Assembly: GCA_026214975.1 (NCBI GenBank)
Contig: CM047810.1
Coordinates: forward strand, 40,878,113 to 40,942,112
Direction of reading: 5' to 3'
Source of the DNA: Gentiana macrophylla
Taxonomy: Eukaryota; Streptophyta; Magnoliopsida; Gentianales; Gentianaceae
DNA: 64,000 nucleotides
Shown here piece after piece: positions 44,560 through 56,281 of the stretch. The position numbers were made by a program, and so were the translations under genes. The notes under the pieces were generated by a model, which was not told the origin of the DNA, ran no database searches, and was given only the letters and a program-made list of their open reading frames with translations. Position 1 is the stretch's first letter; the number at the start of each line of letters is the position of its first letter.

Positions 44560-46139
44560 TTATTTCAAGAAGCTGGGTACTTCTTGTGGCTAAATTGAGA
44601 TATAAAATATTTAATGAGACTAATTTACACAACACTTACATAAGAGTAGAGTATAGACAAGAAAATAAGGTGCTCCTGTGGGTAGTCACCATAAATTCTA
44701 CACATAATGTCGTGATACTCACACATAATGTGATATTATTTTAAAGAAGATGAACAAGGTATCTGTGGATATCCTTGACCTTCATAACATACACTCCATA
44801 ATTCCTTTATGTTGTAATGATAATTATGAGTTTTAGCTAATGGGGTATCAAGGTAAATTTTATAAAAGAGCTACACTTAAAAGCTAACAACCGAAACATA
44901 AAGGTTGCGGATACCAACTAACTAGGGTCAAATACCAATGTGTTTCTTAAATTGACATATCCCTTAATTTGAACCATTTATCAATTCAATTGAATATCAA
45001 TAAATTTTCATTCACTTCACATAATGTGATTAAAACTTTTATGCATCATCATGTCAGGCTGTTGTGGCTATACCCAACATTTGACACCATTGACATTCAA
45101 GTATTGATAATCAAACAGAGGTCAACTGAACCTTATGTTGACATAAACTTGTGCAATGTAATACTTAAATATGATTCAAGTATACATGTCTATTGCCTTA
45201 CTAGACAAACAAAATAAATATGTCGTGATCTAATCACTAAACATAATGTGTATAGTCATTATGTCAAGAATTTGAGCTACTGTGACAATACTCTAAACTT
45301 GACACAACTATACGACATAATTATAATCTTTACATTAATTTCATAATTTAAAGGCCAAAACTTTATGATATGTCCAACTTTTATATGAACCAAATATCAA
45401 CAAAAATATTTAATTTGCACTTTAATGATATTTAGTCACTTTATCGATATGCGACTTTGTTGCTTCGGATGTCATAACTTAATCATTAACAATGATACAT
45501 GATTAAACATACACTATGTGACAACTAATATTCAAAATTAATAGTCCTTCCAATTCATCACAAAAGTATGTACACACAAAGTACACAGAATGGAGTAAAG
45601 TCAGGAATGAACTACTATGATAAAATGACCAATATCATTAGTTACATATTATTTATCGTTTAATGTGCTAAATCGTCATTTATATAAAAGCGGGGCCAAT
45701 ATATATTAATCAATTAGGTCTATGTTACTAATTTCTTTACGTGTCACTATTTATCACCTATTAAATGTGATAAATCATTATATTATGTGATACAAAATGT
45801 TTGATTATTACCATTATCTTCCCAACAATACATATGTACGTCTTACAGATACATATAATAGACAACGAATAATGATGTTGTAACATAAATGGAAGACTTG
45901 ACTATAATTGATCAAACTAATAAACATTGTAATATAATTTCAGCACTCTTACATGTATCAAAGATGCCATGCGTACCAAAAGTGTGCAACGGAATATTAA
46001 TAATTAATTATCATACACCTTACTCAATGTGATAAGTTAATACATCAAACATATCATCAATGCAGCAGAAGTTCCCCACGGTACAATAATGGGAGGAATA
46101 AAATAAACGTTAACCGTCAAGGTTCAACAGCCTGCCGGA

Positions 46140-46194
<55 letters not shown>

Positions 46195-46494
46195 GCACAT
46201 AAAATCAGCAGGCACCGTATGACCCCTCTTCATCATAAGTCCGGAAAACTAAAATTCCGATGACCTGATCATATGGCTGTTGCAAATAAATATGAAAGTG
46301 CTAAACGGACGGCTACGGACACCCAATAAATTCCATTACCGACAAGTATTCAAAACATAACCTACGTTATTATTATTTCACCAGTCGAACGATATGAATA
46401 ATAGATCTGATCGGGCATGGATTTTCACAGAAAGAAAGCAACCAGCATCATATATAGAATTATTCATAAATCGAATAACAAAGATTATAGGTTG
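44560..46494 (-). other. Long AT-rich leader where gag should be
   Basis: About 1.9 kb between the iMet PBS and integrase shows no gag, zinc knuckle or protease motif in any frame. It is AT-rich, with many GTGATA/TATCAC words and a TA microsatellite (46143-46191). The gag-protease region has been lost or replaced. Confidence 0.65.
46143..46191. repeat. (TA)n microsatellite inside the copia leader
   Basis: About 24 TA units in the non-coding leader of the gag-less element. Confidence 0.96.
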
Positions 46495-46506
46495 GCTCTG
46501 ATACCA
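46495..46506 (-). other. Primer binding site, tRNA-iMet type
   Basis: The minus strand reads TGGTATCAGAGC, 2 bp from the LTR end at 46509. Confidence 0.93.
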
Positions 46507-46508
46507 CA

Positions 46509-46923
46509 TGTAAATCAAACAATAGATTCAGAGTACCTTAATAGCGGAAGAAATCATCAAGATCGTTTCCTACATCCATTGTTATTCGACTTCTGCTCCG
46601 TTGTTGTAGCCGCCTTGATGAGGATTCCGATATCTCTCTCCTTGCCTACAACCATTATGTGTTGGTTTCTTTCATATGTTTTATGATGGAATAAAGCATT
46701 GCTTTTATAGGCGGAGAGGGCCGAAATCCGAGTGATCTAGGTTTTAGCTTTAATCTCGGCCGTCCATCAAAGCCGAGTTTTAATCGGATTAAAACTCCTT
46801 TTAAATAACCAATAAATAATAAATAGCATATTTTCTAGGGAAAACAAATTTCCTATAAGATCACTATTACGGGAAAAGAAATTAATCGGGCTCAATAAAA
46901 GCCACGACATAATTATTCTTACA
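46509..46923 (-). mobile_element. 5' LTR of the minus-strand copia element
   Basis: 415 bp, the same sequence as the 3' LTR apart from about ten small differences. On minus it runs TGTAAGAATA to GATTTACA. A TATAAAAGC box lies in the middle (minus, about 46701-46709). Confidence 0.93.
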
Positions 46924-47240
46924 GTTTACAGTGCTCCACACGGTGTCTCCACACGTGTTGAGACACCACACAAGTATTTCCCGGTTGAAAGTTGCAACTA
47001 CCGTCCTTGGTTCAACGTTGATGACCAATGGCATGAAATGACTCTTTTTTTACCTCATAAAATCTTGAACTCGTAATTCTCTTTTTCTTTTTTTTCTCTT
47101 CCTCTCATTCCATGTTCACAACAATTGGGTAAATCGATGACACTAAATCTGAATTTATGGCAGAAACTGTGACATATATTGATGACCAAGAGCAAGCAAA
47201 TCAGAATCCAAAGGATTAGGGGTCACAATACTAAGGTAGG
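46924..47240. repeat. Duplicated upstream segment, copy B (second part)
   Basis: It resumes copy B after the copia insertion: GTTGATGACCAATGGCAT, CCTCATAAAATCTTG, CATTCCATGTTCA and AATCAGAATCCAAA occur in the same order as in copy A (40165-40470). Confidence 0.75.
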
Positions 47241-48059
47241 TAATGCGTTGGCCTTCAAAATAAGATCAAAAGCATAAGTCTACATTTTAGGTCCTTTAAA
47301 ACATGTAAACTTAAGGGTTCTTCAAGTACCCCGTCCCAGAAGCGGACCCCTGAACCGTAAACATGAGGATTGTCACGTAATATTTAGACTTAAATACAAA
47401 CGGCAGTTAGGCTGATGTCAAAACAGAATATATTGTTAGATATGATGCGCGAAAGACAATTTTGTAATTATTTTTATAATTAATTTTTTTTAGTGGTATA
47501 TTTATAATTAATAAAGGACAGATTTATTTTTCATCTTATTATTTGCTTCGCGCTTATAAATAATACAGTGTTGAAAACCCTAAGTTGTATCATATGTAGC
47601 CACATAACTTAGTGTGAATCACACGCGAGGATTCAGTTTATGGTGATGCACTTAAATTATTAGTCCGATGTGTACTTAATCAAAGTATGGAGTCTATTGA
47701 TTAAACCACCAATAATGCGTCCAAAACACTTTATGTGTGACTGTCTTATCCGGACTGTTGTTATTGGTTATCTAAATTGGGTATTTATATATGATGTAAT
47801 CATATAGGACTAGACCGATTTAATATGAATTTCTCATATAGTTCCGTGTTTGAGAAATCTAAATTACAAGATGAACATATATGGATTAACCTTAAAAATA
47901 TCATTATAAATGATAAATTAAAGTTCTATAAGTTTTCCATGTTAAAGGGTATGTAATCTCATTCAAATATCTTGATATAAGCCTCAGACGGTTGACAATC
48001 ATCAATTTGAAATTATGGACCATGAGAGATGTGTAGAAATTGATGATGGCTTGATGGTC
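47241..48059. other. Non-coding stretch, nothing recognised
   Basis: AT-rich. A TATAAATA box (47557-47564) and following sequence look LTR-like, but neither TG/CA ends nor a PBS or PPT could be placed. Confidence 0.45.
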
Positions 48060-49567
48060 CTCCATCACTTTTGTTCAGCAACAAACTTAGGACCAATTTT
48101 GGTTCTACGTTCAGCTTCCGTACCAGGTCCAGCCTTAGAATATTGTTGACTATAAAATCCAAGACCAGTTATGTCTCCATATGCTTTTCTAGATTTGAAT
48201 ATAATCGAAGAACTTGAATGAACAACTGATTCAGCTACAACAGTCTCTTCTGAATCTTTGCTGACTCATGTTCTCTGTTAGATCTGAATATTCAGCTCAG
48301 CATTCAATCTCTGAATCTCAGCATTGAATGATTCTCTCAGCCTTCACAGTCTTATAACTGAATTGTATTTCCCTTAATTTCTTTAGGAGGCTATCAAGAG
48401 TTTCACACACCTTTGAGTTTCTGGGATTTGAACCAGCAGTTGAAGAACATGCACTTGATGCAGCTGAATATTTAGATATAGATTTTAGCATATCATTTGC
48501 ATAATCAATTTTTTGCATAAGACTTAAGTCATCTGATTCTGCTAAAGATAAGACTTGTTCACTTTCATCATTACTGGATGAATCTTCAGCCCTCAAAGCT
48601 CTTCTGCCACCCATCTTTCTTTCAGGTGCATTTCCATTTTTGTTCAACAGATCTGGGAAGTCTGCTTTGAAATGACCAAGCTTTCTGCAGTTATAGCAAA
48701 GATACTCAGCCTCTTTCTCTGGTTCTTCCTTTTTCATGTACTTTTCATCCCTTGTATATCTTCTGGATGACTCTCCTTAGCAGTTTGAGAGATTTTCTTG
48801 AATCTTTTCAGTAGCAGGGCAATATGTTCCTCCATCTGATCTAGACTTCCAGCAGAGCAACTTGTGGTTTCCTCCTATGGCTCTACTACCGATGTTTAGT
48901 CTAGTCTGGTTCCTTCTTGGATGTTGATTCCTCAATCTCATAGGCTTTCATATCTCAGAATAGTTTGAAAGTATCATCGGTCATCAGATTTCTTGATTCA
49001 GTAATAGCGGTGACCTTCATCTTCCAGCTAGTAGGTAAGGCCTTCAAGATTTTGACATTGACTTTTTTTGAGTATAACTGACCCCCATTGAAATTAGCTC
49101 ATCAATGATAGCATTGAATCTCGTCTCCAACTGATCTATTGGCTCACCAGACTTCATCTTGAAACCTTAAAACTTATGTTTGGCAATAGTAAGTTAATTC
49201 TCTTTGAATGAGTCAGATCCTTCACAAGCTAGGACAAGTTTGTCCCATATTTCCTTGGAAGTTTTGCATTCCTTGATCTTTAGACACATGTTTTTGTCCA
49301 AAGTTCTGAGAATGATTTCCACAACAACTTTATCAAGATATTCTCTCTTTCTTTCATCAGTTGTCCACCTGGACTTAGGTTTGAGAACAGTCTCTTGAAC
49401 ACCAAGTTTATTGGTTCTGATCTCAATAATCTGGATTGGGCCATAAGTCAGCACATCCAACATCTTCTTATGAGTTGCAGCAAATATGCTTGCAAACGCT
49501 TTTTGTATTCATTAAATATATCCGTAGAGCACATAAGAAGCTTACCAATGTATTGTTGTGATTCCAT
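48060..49567 (-). pseudogene. Gag of a third Sirevirus-like copia element, broken
   Basis: On minus, gag starts MESQQYIGKLLMCSTDIFNE at 49567. A frameshift near 49465 leads into KMLDVLTYGPIQIIEIRTNK and TLDKNMCLKIKECKTSKEIW (UBN2-type gag, 49463-49194), with further stops to 48740. The zinc knuckle is CYNCRKLGHFKADF, with the last cysteine replaced by Phe (48318-48737 frame). An acidic serine-rich linker follows (RAEDSSSNDESEQVLSLAES), then GDITGLGFYSQQYSKAGPGT (about 48100-48180). The sequence ends at about 48060, before any protease or pol, so only the 5' end of the element survives. Confidence 0.85.
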
Positions 49568-49649
49568 GCTGCATAATGAGTTTTGTAAACAAACTTTGAA
49601 AAACTGTTTCTAAAAGAACAGCAAGAGATCTCTTAAGAACAGAATCTCT

Positions 49650-49661
49650 GCTCTGATACCA
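49650..49661 (-). other. Primer binding site, tRNA-iMet type
   Basis: The minus strand reads TGGTATCAGAGC, 2 bp from the LTR end at 49664. Confidence 0.93.
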
Positions 49662-49663
49662 AT

Positions 49664-50850
49664 TGTTGGTCCCTTGGAAAGGCTTGGATCAAGTTTACAA
49701 GGGGTGAATAAACTTGATACTTAAAAACTTTTTAAGAGTTTAAAACTCAGCTGACTAATTAGTCTACTGACTGACTCAGCACAGCTTTGTTTCATGCAGT
49801 GGTTATTAAAGCCTTTCAAACTGTTGTTCTTAAAACTAAATGGTGCAAGTGTTTGCTACTCAGCATTGTTGTGTTCTGTGTTGTTTGTAAGCAAGCAACA
49901 AAATACCTAAATATTGAAAAGTAAATGTAGAAAAGTAAAGTTCACAAATAAAAAAGACAAAATGCTGATAGTGGTTCAGGTGGTGTAATCCCTTAGTCCA
50001 TTCTTCTCATGTGATGTTGGAGGTAATTCACTATTGTTCAAAGATATAAATACAATAGATTTTTATGATTGTCCTTGGCTGAATTATTCATCACAATCTG
50101 AACAATCAATCCATCACAGTTGTCTCTAATGCTTCACTGAATTTGTTCCACTGTTCCTTGGAGGGTAAGATTGCCACTTCAACAGTTCCACCACAAAAAC
50201 ACAGCTACTTCACAAATGTACTAATTCAGCTGCCCAACAATCCTTCAATCAGCAGTGCTTCATTGTCCAGAAACCTTTGTTGAAAACAAAGTTGTGTTTT
50301 GAATCATTAGATTATGGTTGAAATTTGATCTTGATGTATACGATTAAGCTCAGCAGCTCAAATCTGCAAGTGTTGAAAGCTAGATGATTCTTGATGAATG
50401 AAGCACTTGAAGTTTCTAGATTTCGTAGTTAAATTCCTTAGCAGAATACAGAGAGAATAAGAACTCAATAGTGTAAACAAGAATGCTCGAATTGCAGTAT
50501 TCTTGTTGTATGTCTTTAGGTTACGAAGTCCTTTATTTATAGGTGAAAATCCAACGTTCAAATTTTGAAACCTTGCATCCATTTCTTGGATTCTTCTAAA
50601 AATTCCTCTCACATTCCTTGTTGTATGATCATGTGTCAGTGTCAATGTCCTTCTGATAGTGACAGGTTGTCAACCAGTGGAATTTCTTGAAAATTCTAGT
50701 AATAAAATACTTGTAACAGTCATTTAAACTTAGCCATTGATTGCAAACTTGATCATACATCCATTATTAATCATTAGCTTCATTTTGATCTTCATCTGTA
50801 TTGGATAAAGGACTAATAGTACTGTATGATCTGCTAAAATTCTGATTGGC
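49664..50850 (-). mobile_element. 5' LTR (truncated) of the third Sirevirus-like element
   Basis: On minus the LTR ends AAGGGACCAACA at 49664. GGGATTACACCACCTGAACC (about 49974-49994) is the block shared with the other two Sirevirus-like LTRs. It has no recognisable TG start at its far end and appears cut at about 50850, where gypsy LTR sequence begins. Confidence 0.75.
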
Positions 50851-51938
50851 TCATTATTGCTGGTGTAAACTGTATGCTTGTCATTTTCTAGTTAATTTTA
50901 TGTAAACTGTTTATGCGTTCTGGTTACGAGTAGAGGAGATAGGTTGAGAGTTCGGTGTTGTTATGCCTTAGTAGGTTCTCATAGGTTGGACAGGACCTTA
51001 AACGTGATATCTATGTGCTTTTTGTGCTCCTATTTGTGTTAAGATTGGGTTTAAATAGTCTCAGCATGGGTATTATTCAAAGTCTCTTTTTGAGAGTGTT
51101 GTCAGTTATAACATGGGTATTATTCAAAGTCCCGTGTTACCAGTATCGTCAGCCACAACCTGAGTGTTATTCAAAGTCCCTTGTTGGAAGTATCGTTAGT
51201 CATAGTAGTTGTGTTGCACACTCAGAGCCCTTATGCTAAATACGTAAGGAACATTACAATACAGAAAAGACACGAACATTGTATGGGCTAGTAGCAGCTT
51301 ACGTAAGTTTGATCATTAGGACACGAACCTAGTAAGTATGTAATTAATGTAACTTAACAAGTCCGTTCAAGATAAACCAACATAGTAAGTCGGCATGTTT
51401 TGTATGCATCTTTTATGTACTTTAAAGTGGTTTTCTTTATGTTTCAAGTATTGTTCTTTAAATCATTTTGAAAAATGGATAAAGTAAATTCATGTCGTGT
51501 CTCCCGGCATTTGGAAACCATTAATCTCCCTATAGATCTTCTTTCTCCTTACTGAGCTTTGTGCACGAGCTCACTCATTTATTTGAAATAAGAAGAATGC
51601 ATGTACATGTTGGGTTCGATGACGAGCTTGGTGTGCTAGCTTAGGATGGAGCAATGAAGGCTATGCTTTAGTTTCCTTTTATAGTTGTTCTTTCTAAATA
51701 AGACATAGTTTCCAGAGGTGTAGTTCTTTCTTTTCAGACATGTCAGTTGTAATGGATGTTAGAATTTTCTTTCAGTTATTTACGATTTAGTTTGACATCA
51801 ATTATTTGTGGTTGAGTTGTTGTGTTGGAAGACCTTGAAGTTCTATTTCCTGTGTCTTCAGCTTGTTTTTCTTCCGTGCGTATCTTTAATAACTCTGATA
51901 TGATACGAGGCTTACGTGGGATTTAGGGTTTACTCTAA
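50850..51938 (+). mobile_element. 3' part of a chromovirus-type gypsy LTR
   Basis: It contains the sequence pattern typical of plant chromovirus LTR ends, including GATACGAGGCTTACGTGGGA near 51903 and GATTTAGGGT, and an internal 47-bp repeat (51065-51205). The start of the LTR is missing. No coding sequence was seen. Confidence 0.55.
51065..51205. repeat. Three tandem 47-bp repeats
   Basis: CATGGGTATTATTCAAAGTC at 51065 and 51112 and CCTGAGTGTTATTCAAAGTC at 51159 start three consecutive 47-bp units inside the gypsy LTR. Confidence 0.92.
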
Positions 51939-51942
51939 ATGT

Positions 51943-52145
51943 TGTTAGGATTAATATATTCAAGAAATCAATAAATCAAGAAAACAAGAAGAATGAGAGA
52001 ACTTGCATTCATTTGACAAGAATGAGATAACTTAGGGTTTTGGTTACAAGTGGTAAGGCTTATATAGACAATACTAGAAAATACCAAAATGCTCTTATGG
52101 CAAATACAAAATATCTAAAGCAATATATAAATATACATGCTAACA
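51943..52145 (-). mobile_element. 3' LTR of a copia element
   Basis: 203 bp, on minus TGTTAGCATG...AATCCTAACA, preceded on minus by the polypurine tract GAGGGGGGGA (52146-52155). A TATATAAG promoter motif lies near 52067. Confidence 0.88.
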
Positions 52146-52159
52146 TCCCCCCCTCAAAC

Positions 52160-54372
52160 TCACGATGGTGCAGAAAGAAGCATCGAGAGTTTTCCAAGAA
52201 AGAATCTATGAAGCTCGATAGTATGAGCCTTCGTGAAGAAGTCAGCCGGATACATAGAGGACGGAGTAAACAGCAAAGAAATAGTTCCATGTTGAAGATC
52301 TTGTCGAGTAAAATGACATTCGATCTCAATATGCTTGGTGCGCTCATTAAAGTCTGTATTGTGTCCAATCTGAGCACTCTTGTTGTCACAATACATTGGT
52401 GTGGGAGAAGAAAGATCAACACCCATGTCCGCCAACAACCATTGTAACCATATATTCTCATACGTGGTAGAAGATACAGTGTGATACTCTGCCTTAGTGG
52501 AAGATCGTGAGACTAAAATTATACAAAAACCTGTCATGGATTTGCGATCAGTTGAGTCACCAGCCCAATCTTCATCAGAAAAGGCACAAAGATCCAAGAA
52601 TGAAGTCAAGGGAAACAACAGACAGTGATAAATAATTCCCCGTAGATAGCGAAAAATGTTCATGGCAACAGCCCAATGTACAGAGGTAGGAGATGAGACA
52701 AACTGACTAATGATGTGAACGGCAAAGGCGATGTCAGGGCGAGTAATTGTTAGATATATAAGGCGACAATATTAGAACAGTATATAGTGGGGTCAGGGAG
52801 AGGTTGGCCATCAGTCGGAGTCGGAGTATAATGAGCGTTCAACTCAAAGGGAGAGTCAACAACATGAGTCAGTAAGTCGGGCACGATAAATAATGTCGGC
52901 AGCATACTTGGACTGAGAAAGTGGTGATGAGGCTACCTCAATGCCTAAAAAGCAACGTAAATGACCCAAGTCCTTCATATCAAAGAAGTGAGAGAATGTT
53001 TCTTTCAAACTCACGATACCATCAATGTCATCACATGTAATGATCATATCATCTACATATAGCAGAAGAAGAATACGGCCTGCAGAAGTCAATCTAAGAA
53101 ATAATGTTGAATCATGAAGAATAGAGCTAAAACTAAGAGAAGTGAAAACATGTGAAAATCTCTCAATCCATGCATGAGGGGCTTGTTTGAGGCCATATAA
53201 AGCCTTCTTAAGCCTACAAACATGCCGCGGAGCATGAGAAACACCAAGCGGAGGAACCATATACACTACTTCCTTAATATCTCTATTCAGAAAAGCATTT
53301 TTAACATCCATATGAGAGATATGCCACTGTCGAATATAGGCGAAAACAATAAGAACCCGAACAGATGTCATCTTAGCAACAAGAGCAAATGTCTCCTCAT
53401 AATCCCGACCATACTCTTGAGAAACCCCTTTAGCTACCAAACGAGCTTTGTACTGATCAATAGAGCCATCTGAATTAGTCTTAACTTTATACACCTATAG
53501 ATAACCAATTGTTTTCTTGCCATCCGAAACATATATTAGATCCCAGGTACCAGTCCGGTCTAAAGCAGACAGTTCCTTAGCCATAGCATTATGTCAATCA
53601 GGAGAACGAACCGCCTCCGAATAAGAGGTAGGCTCAGAAAAAGTTTCAATAGAAACTAGAAAATAAGCAAAAGACTGAAAGTAGTAAGCAAAATCTAATA
53701 ACTGAGTAGACTTACGTGTGTGCTTGGGGTAATGAGGTTGACCTGGATTTGTCGTCGCAAATGATGCTTGGGTAACTATAGCAAGGGGTGGAGTGTCATC
53801 TTCACAAGGCTTGTGATGAGAAGGTGAATAAACAGATTGTAAGGGAGTTGGTGACACATCAATGGCAGAAGATGGTGAATTAGATGAGGGGTCAATGGTG
53901 AAAGGATCAATATGAACAAGATCAGACTTAGTCATGTTGGGGGGCTAACAGGAAGGGAAAAGGAATATGCTCAAGAAAGGAAACATGTCAATAAACATAC
54001 AATTTCTTTGAAGAAGGATCATAACAACGATAACCTTTTTGTCCTATACCATTCACAAGAAAGATACATATAGCAACACGAGAAGATAATTTTGTACGTT
54101 CTACGTTTGGATGAAGGATAAAACAAGTGGAACCAAAAACTGTCAATGAGAGTAATCAGGAGTCCGGAAAAATAACTTAATAAGGAGAAATGATTAAATT
54201 TTGAGCAGTCGGGATCCTATTAATAAGATAAATGGATGTGAGAACGGCTTCTCCCCAAATTCGTTCAGAACACAAACTGATAAAAGCATAGAACGGGTAG
54301 TCTCAACAATGTGCTTAGTTTTCTCTCAGCAACACAAATTTGTTGTGGGGTATCAGTACATGTAGACTGATG
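52160..54372 (-). pseudogene. Copia integrase-reverse transcriptase-RNase H, 3' half
   Basis: From 54372 downward: integrase remnant STCTDTPQQICVAERKLSTL, a decayed C-terminus, a linker (TKSDLVHIDPFTIDPSSN, 53594-53935), then reverse transcriptase. The open frame 53494-52856 (212 residues) begins MYKVKTNSDGSIDQYKARLV and contains HMDVKNAFLNRDIKEVVYMV, CRLKKALYGLKQAPHAWIER and an intact LLLYVDDMIITCDD. RNase H (52663-52160) has AFSDEDWAGDSTDRKSMTGF but lacks the segment before SSTKAEYHTVSS, and ends KHIEIECHFTRQDL...ADFFTKAH. The element is cut at 54373 by a MITE, so its 5' half is missing. Confidence 0.88.
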
Positions 54373-54775
54373 CATTGTACCTAGTGTTGTTAAGGAGCCG
54401 AGTCGAGCCGAGTAGCTGATGTTCAAGCTCGAGCTTGTTTGTAATCGAGTCAGCTCGAATTCACTCGTTAACAAAAACAAGCCTATAAACCATTTGAGCT
54501 CGGCTCCACAATTATGGAAAATGTTTGAGCTCGAGCTTGAGCTCATGAACAGGCTCGAACTCGAGCTCGGCTCGTTCAATGATTTTTTTAGGGGTATAAT
54601 TTAAAGACTACTTTAACAATTGCATTCAACATTAAATTATTGCCCTTATATTAAAATGCATCAGCAGCTTTCGAAAAAAAATGCATCATACGTGAATCTG
54701 TCATATGTGAATCTCGTTCAAGCTCGGCTCGTATTCGCTCATTTAGTAAACGAGTAGGAGAAACCGATCGAGCTC
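54373..54775. mobile_element. MITE rich in GAGCTCGAGC/GGCTCG motifs, truncated
   Basis: It starts GGAGCCGAGTCGAGCCGAG near 54395 and is packed with GCTCGAGCTTG, GAGCTCGGCTC and related words, a common plant MITE type. Its right end is cut at 54776 by a gypsy LTR, so terminal repeats and target duplication cannot be confirmed. It interrupts the copia integrase. Confidence 0.6.
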
Positions 54776-55369
54776 TGATGTGTATAAATAATATTGCCAC
54801 CTACGAGTCCCGGAAACAACCTACCTGGACCACCTATCTGGACCACCAAGTCGGATAAGGGTTGTAGGCGTAGTGTTCGCGACTCCAAGCAAGTCAAGGT
54901 CGCCTAAGTCAGGTCCCTATCAAGGGCGTTCCAACCTAGGGGCCGACCTGCGACCTGGACAAAATATCCATAAGAGATCGCACAAGGCTTAAAGGGAAGC
55001 AACGAAGGGCAAGGGTGAGGCAAAAAGATGAAGCGGGCGACCTTGTATGTAGCGGCCGACGCGACTACATAGGGCGTCGTCAAAATATTCAACCCACTTG
55101 TCGTCTAGATATTTAGTTTACTTAACTACTAAGATATGTTAACTTACCTATCTTACTTAGCCCTTAAGCTTCTCTCCTTCTATAAAAGGAGGGCTTGTGT
55201 AACCAGAAAAGATATTCTAATGGCAAAAAAGAGAACCATTCTCTGCTAAAACTCTCTCTCAGGCATTAATCCTCTCCACCGCCGACTACCACCGGCCTTA
55301 TACACTAAATAATCCTGATATCCGTTCATTTTACACCGCTGAGCCTCCGTGATAATAACCGCATTATCA
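54776..55369 (+). mobile_element. 5' LTR of a plus-strand gypsy element
   Basis: 594 bp, TGATGTGTAT...CGCATTATCA, homologous to the nested solo LTR at 19094-19676. A CTATAAAAGGAGG promoter box lies at 55180-55192. It is followed by a PBS-like TTGGCTCCATTACCGAGAA at 55371-55389. Confidence 0.87.
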
Positions 55370-55389
55370 GTTGGCTCCATTACCGAGAA

Positions 55390-56012
55390 TTTTTTAGGAG
55401 TAAGCTTTCAGTCTCTGGCGCATGAAAGTCATCCAAAAACAATTACACGTAGCGGAGTGGAGGAGCATCATCTTCACCGATCTGCTAGGGCCAGCTGAGT
55501 TCACTCGCACATCAGTGCTCATTTCACCAGAAATAAAGGTAACTTTGACATAGCTTGCACGAAACTCACTAGTTAGCATTTGAGAAATCACCTCTCTCGT
55601 AGTGTTTCTCGTTCAAGTTTGTGTTTTTAGTTAAGCAATCACAGTTTCAAGGAGCGTTGTGCTCGTGTCTATCTCGCCACTTTACCCGAAAACCCCCAAA
55701 TCGCCCTCACCATCATAAAGAATACTATCGGGAAAAGGCCGTACAAATTTCTGGGGTTATTTGCATTTGAATCATCACCTTTTACCCCTAAAATTCATAT
55801 TCCTGGTCGCCACGTCACCCTAACTATCACTATCCAAAAATCTCCCTCCAGCTCCCTCAAAAAGCCCACCCAAATATCTCTGACCCACTACCCCAAAAGT
55901 CAAATAAAGTACCAAGTGGTTGAGGGTGTCAGAAGGGAGCAGGTTGTTAGAATCAATAGTGACCCAATCAACAAATCTTATATCCTAGCCAAATCAGCTC
56001 GCTTATCCAGCG
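55390..56012 (+). other. Leader of the gypsy element
   Basis: About 620 bp between PBS and first ORF, with no coding signal. Long leaders are usual in plant gypsy elements. Confidence 0.6.
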
Positions 56013-56189
56013 ATGGCAGGAAGTAAGAGATCTCCACTAACACCACCAACCCCGGAAAAAGGGGGAGCGCAGCATCAGGCCCGCGCTGAGGGCGTAGGCA
56101 AGACGTTCGACAATCCCCCTGCAGATGGGGATAGGTCTCAGAGAGAGAGCTTGGTCGCCGGCGACGCCCGGAATGTCTTGATCAAATAA
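56013..56189 (+). pseudogene. Start of gypsy gag, truncated
   Basis: A 58-codon ORF begins MAGSKRSPLTPPTPEKGGAQ and ends with TAA at 56187. It is the first ATG after the leader, GC-richer than its surroundings and polar/charged, like the N-terminus of a gypsy gag. In-frame sequence after the stop (GCCATAGCGGCC...AAGAAAAGGCAC) suggests gag once continued. A copia element inserted at 56282 removes the rest from the window. Confidence 0.5.
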
Positions 56190-56281
56190 CTAAATCAAAA
56201 GAGGCCATAGCGGCCCTAAATGAGGATCGCAAAGAAAAGGCACATAGGCCGCAAAACAATCAAGAGATCGTACCAAAAAAG

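Larger units (their letters stand above)
41320..46923 (-). mobile_element. Complete Ty1/copia element, gag-less, perfect TSD
   Basis: A 5,604-bp element has direct LTRs 41320-41730 (3') and 46509-46923 (5'), a polypurine tract, an iMet PBS and a perfect duplication GTTTA (41315-41319, 46924-46928). LTRs differ at only about ten positions and indels, so it is the youngest complete element here. Pol is present but mutated, and no gag could be found in the 1.9 kb between the PBS and integrase. Confidence 0.95.

Noticed and set aside
24303..50850. The Sirevirus-like pieces at 24303-28697 and 48060-50850 as two ends of one giant element
   Set aside because: Their LTR ends and lengths differ (GGGAAAGGCTAACAC versus GGAAAGGCTTGGATC), so they are different subfamilies.
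52040..52447. 135-residue plus-strand frame
   Set aside because: It is the antisense of copia RNase H, whose motifs read clearly on minus.
54265..54579. 104-residue Ser-rich minus frame
   Set aside because: It joins a copia integrase remnant to the GAGCTCG-rich MITE. It is not a gene.
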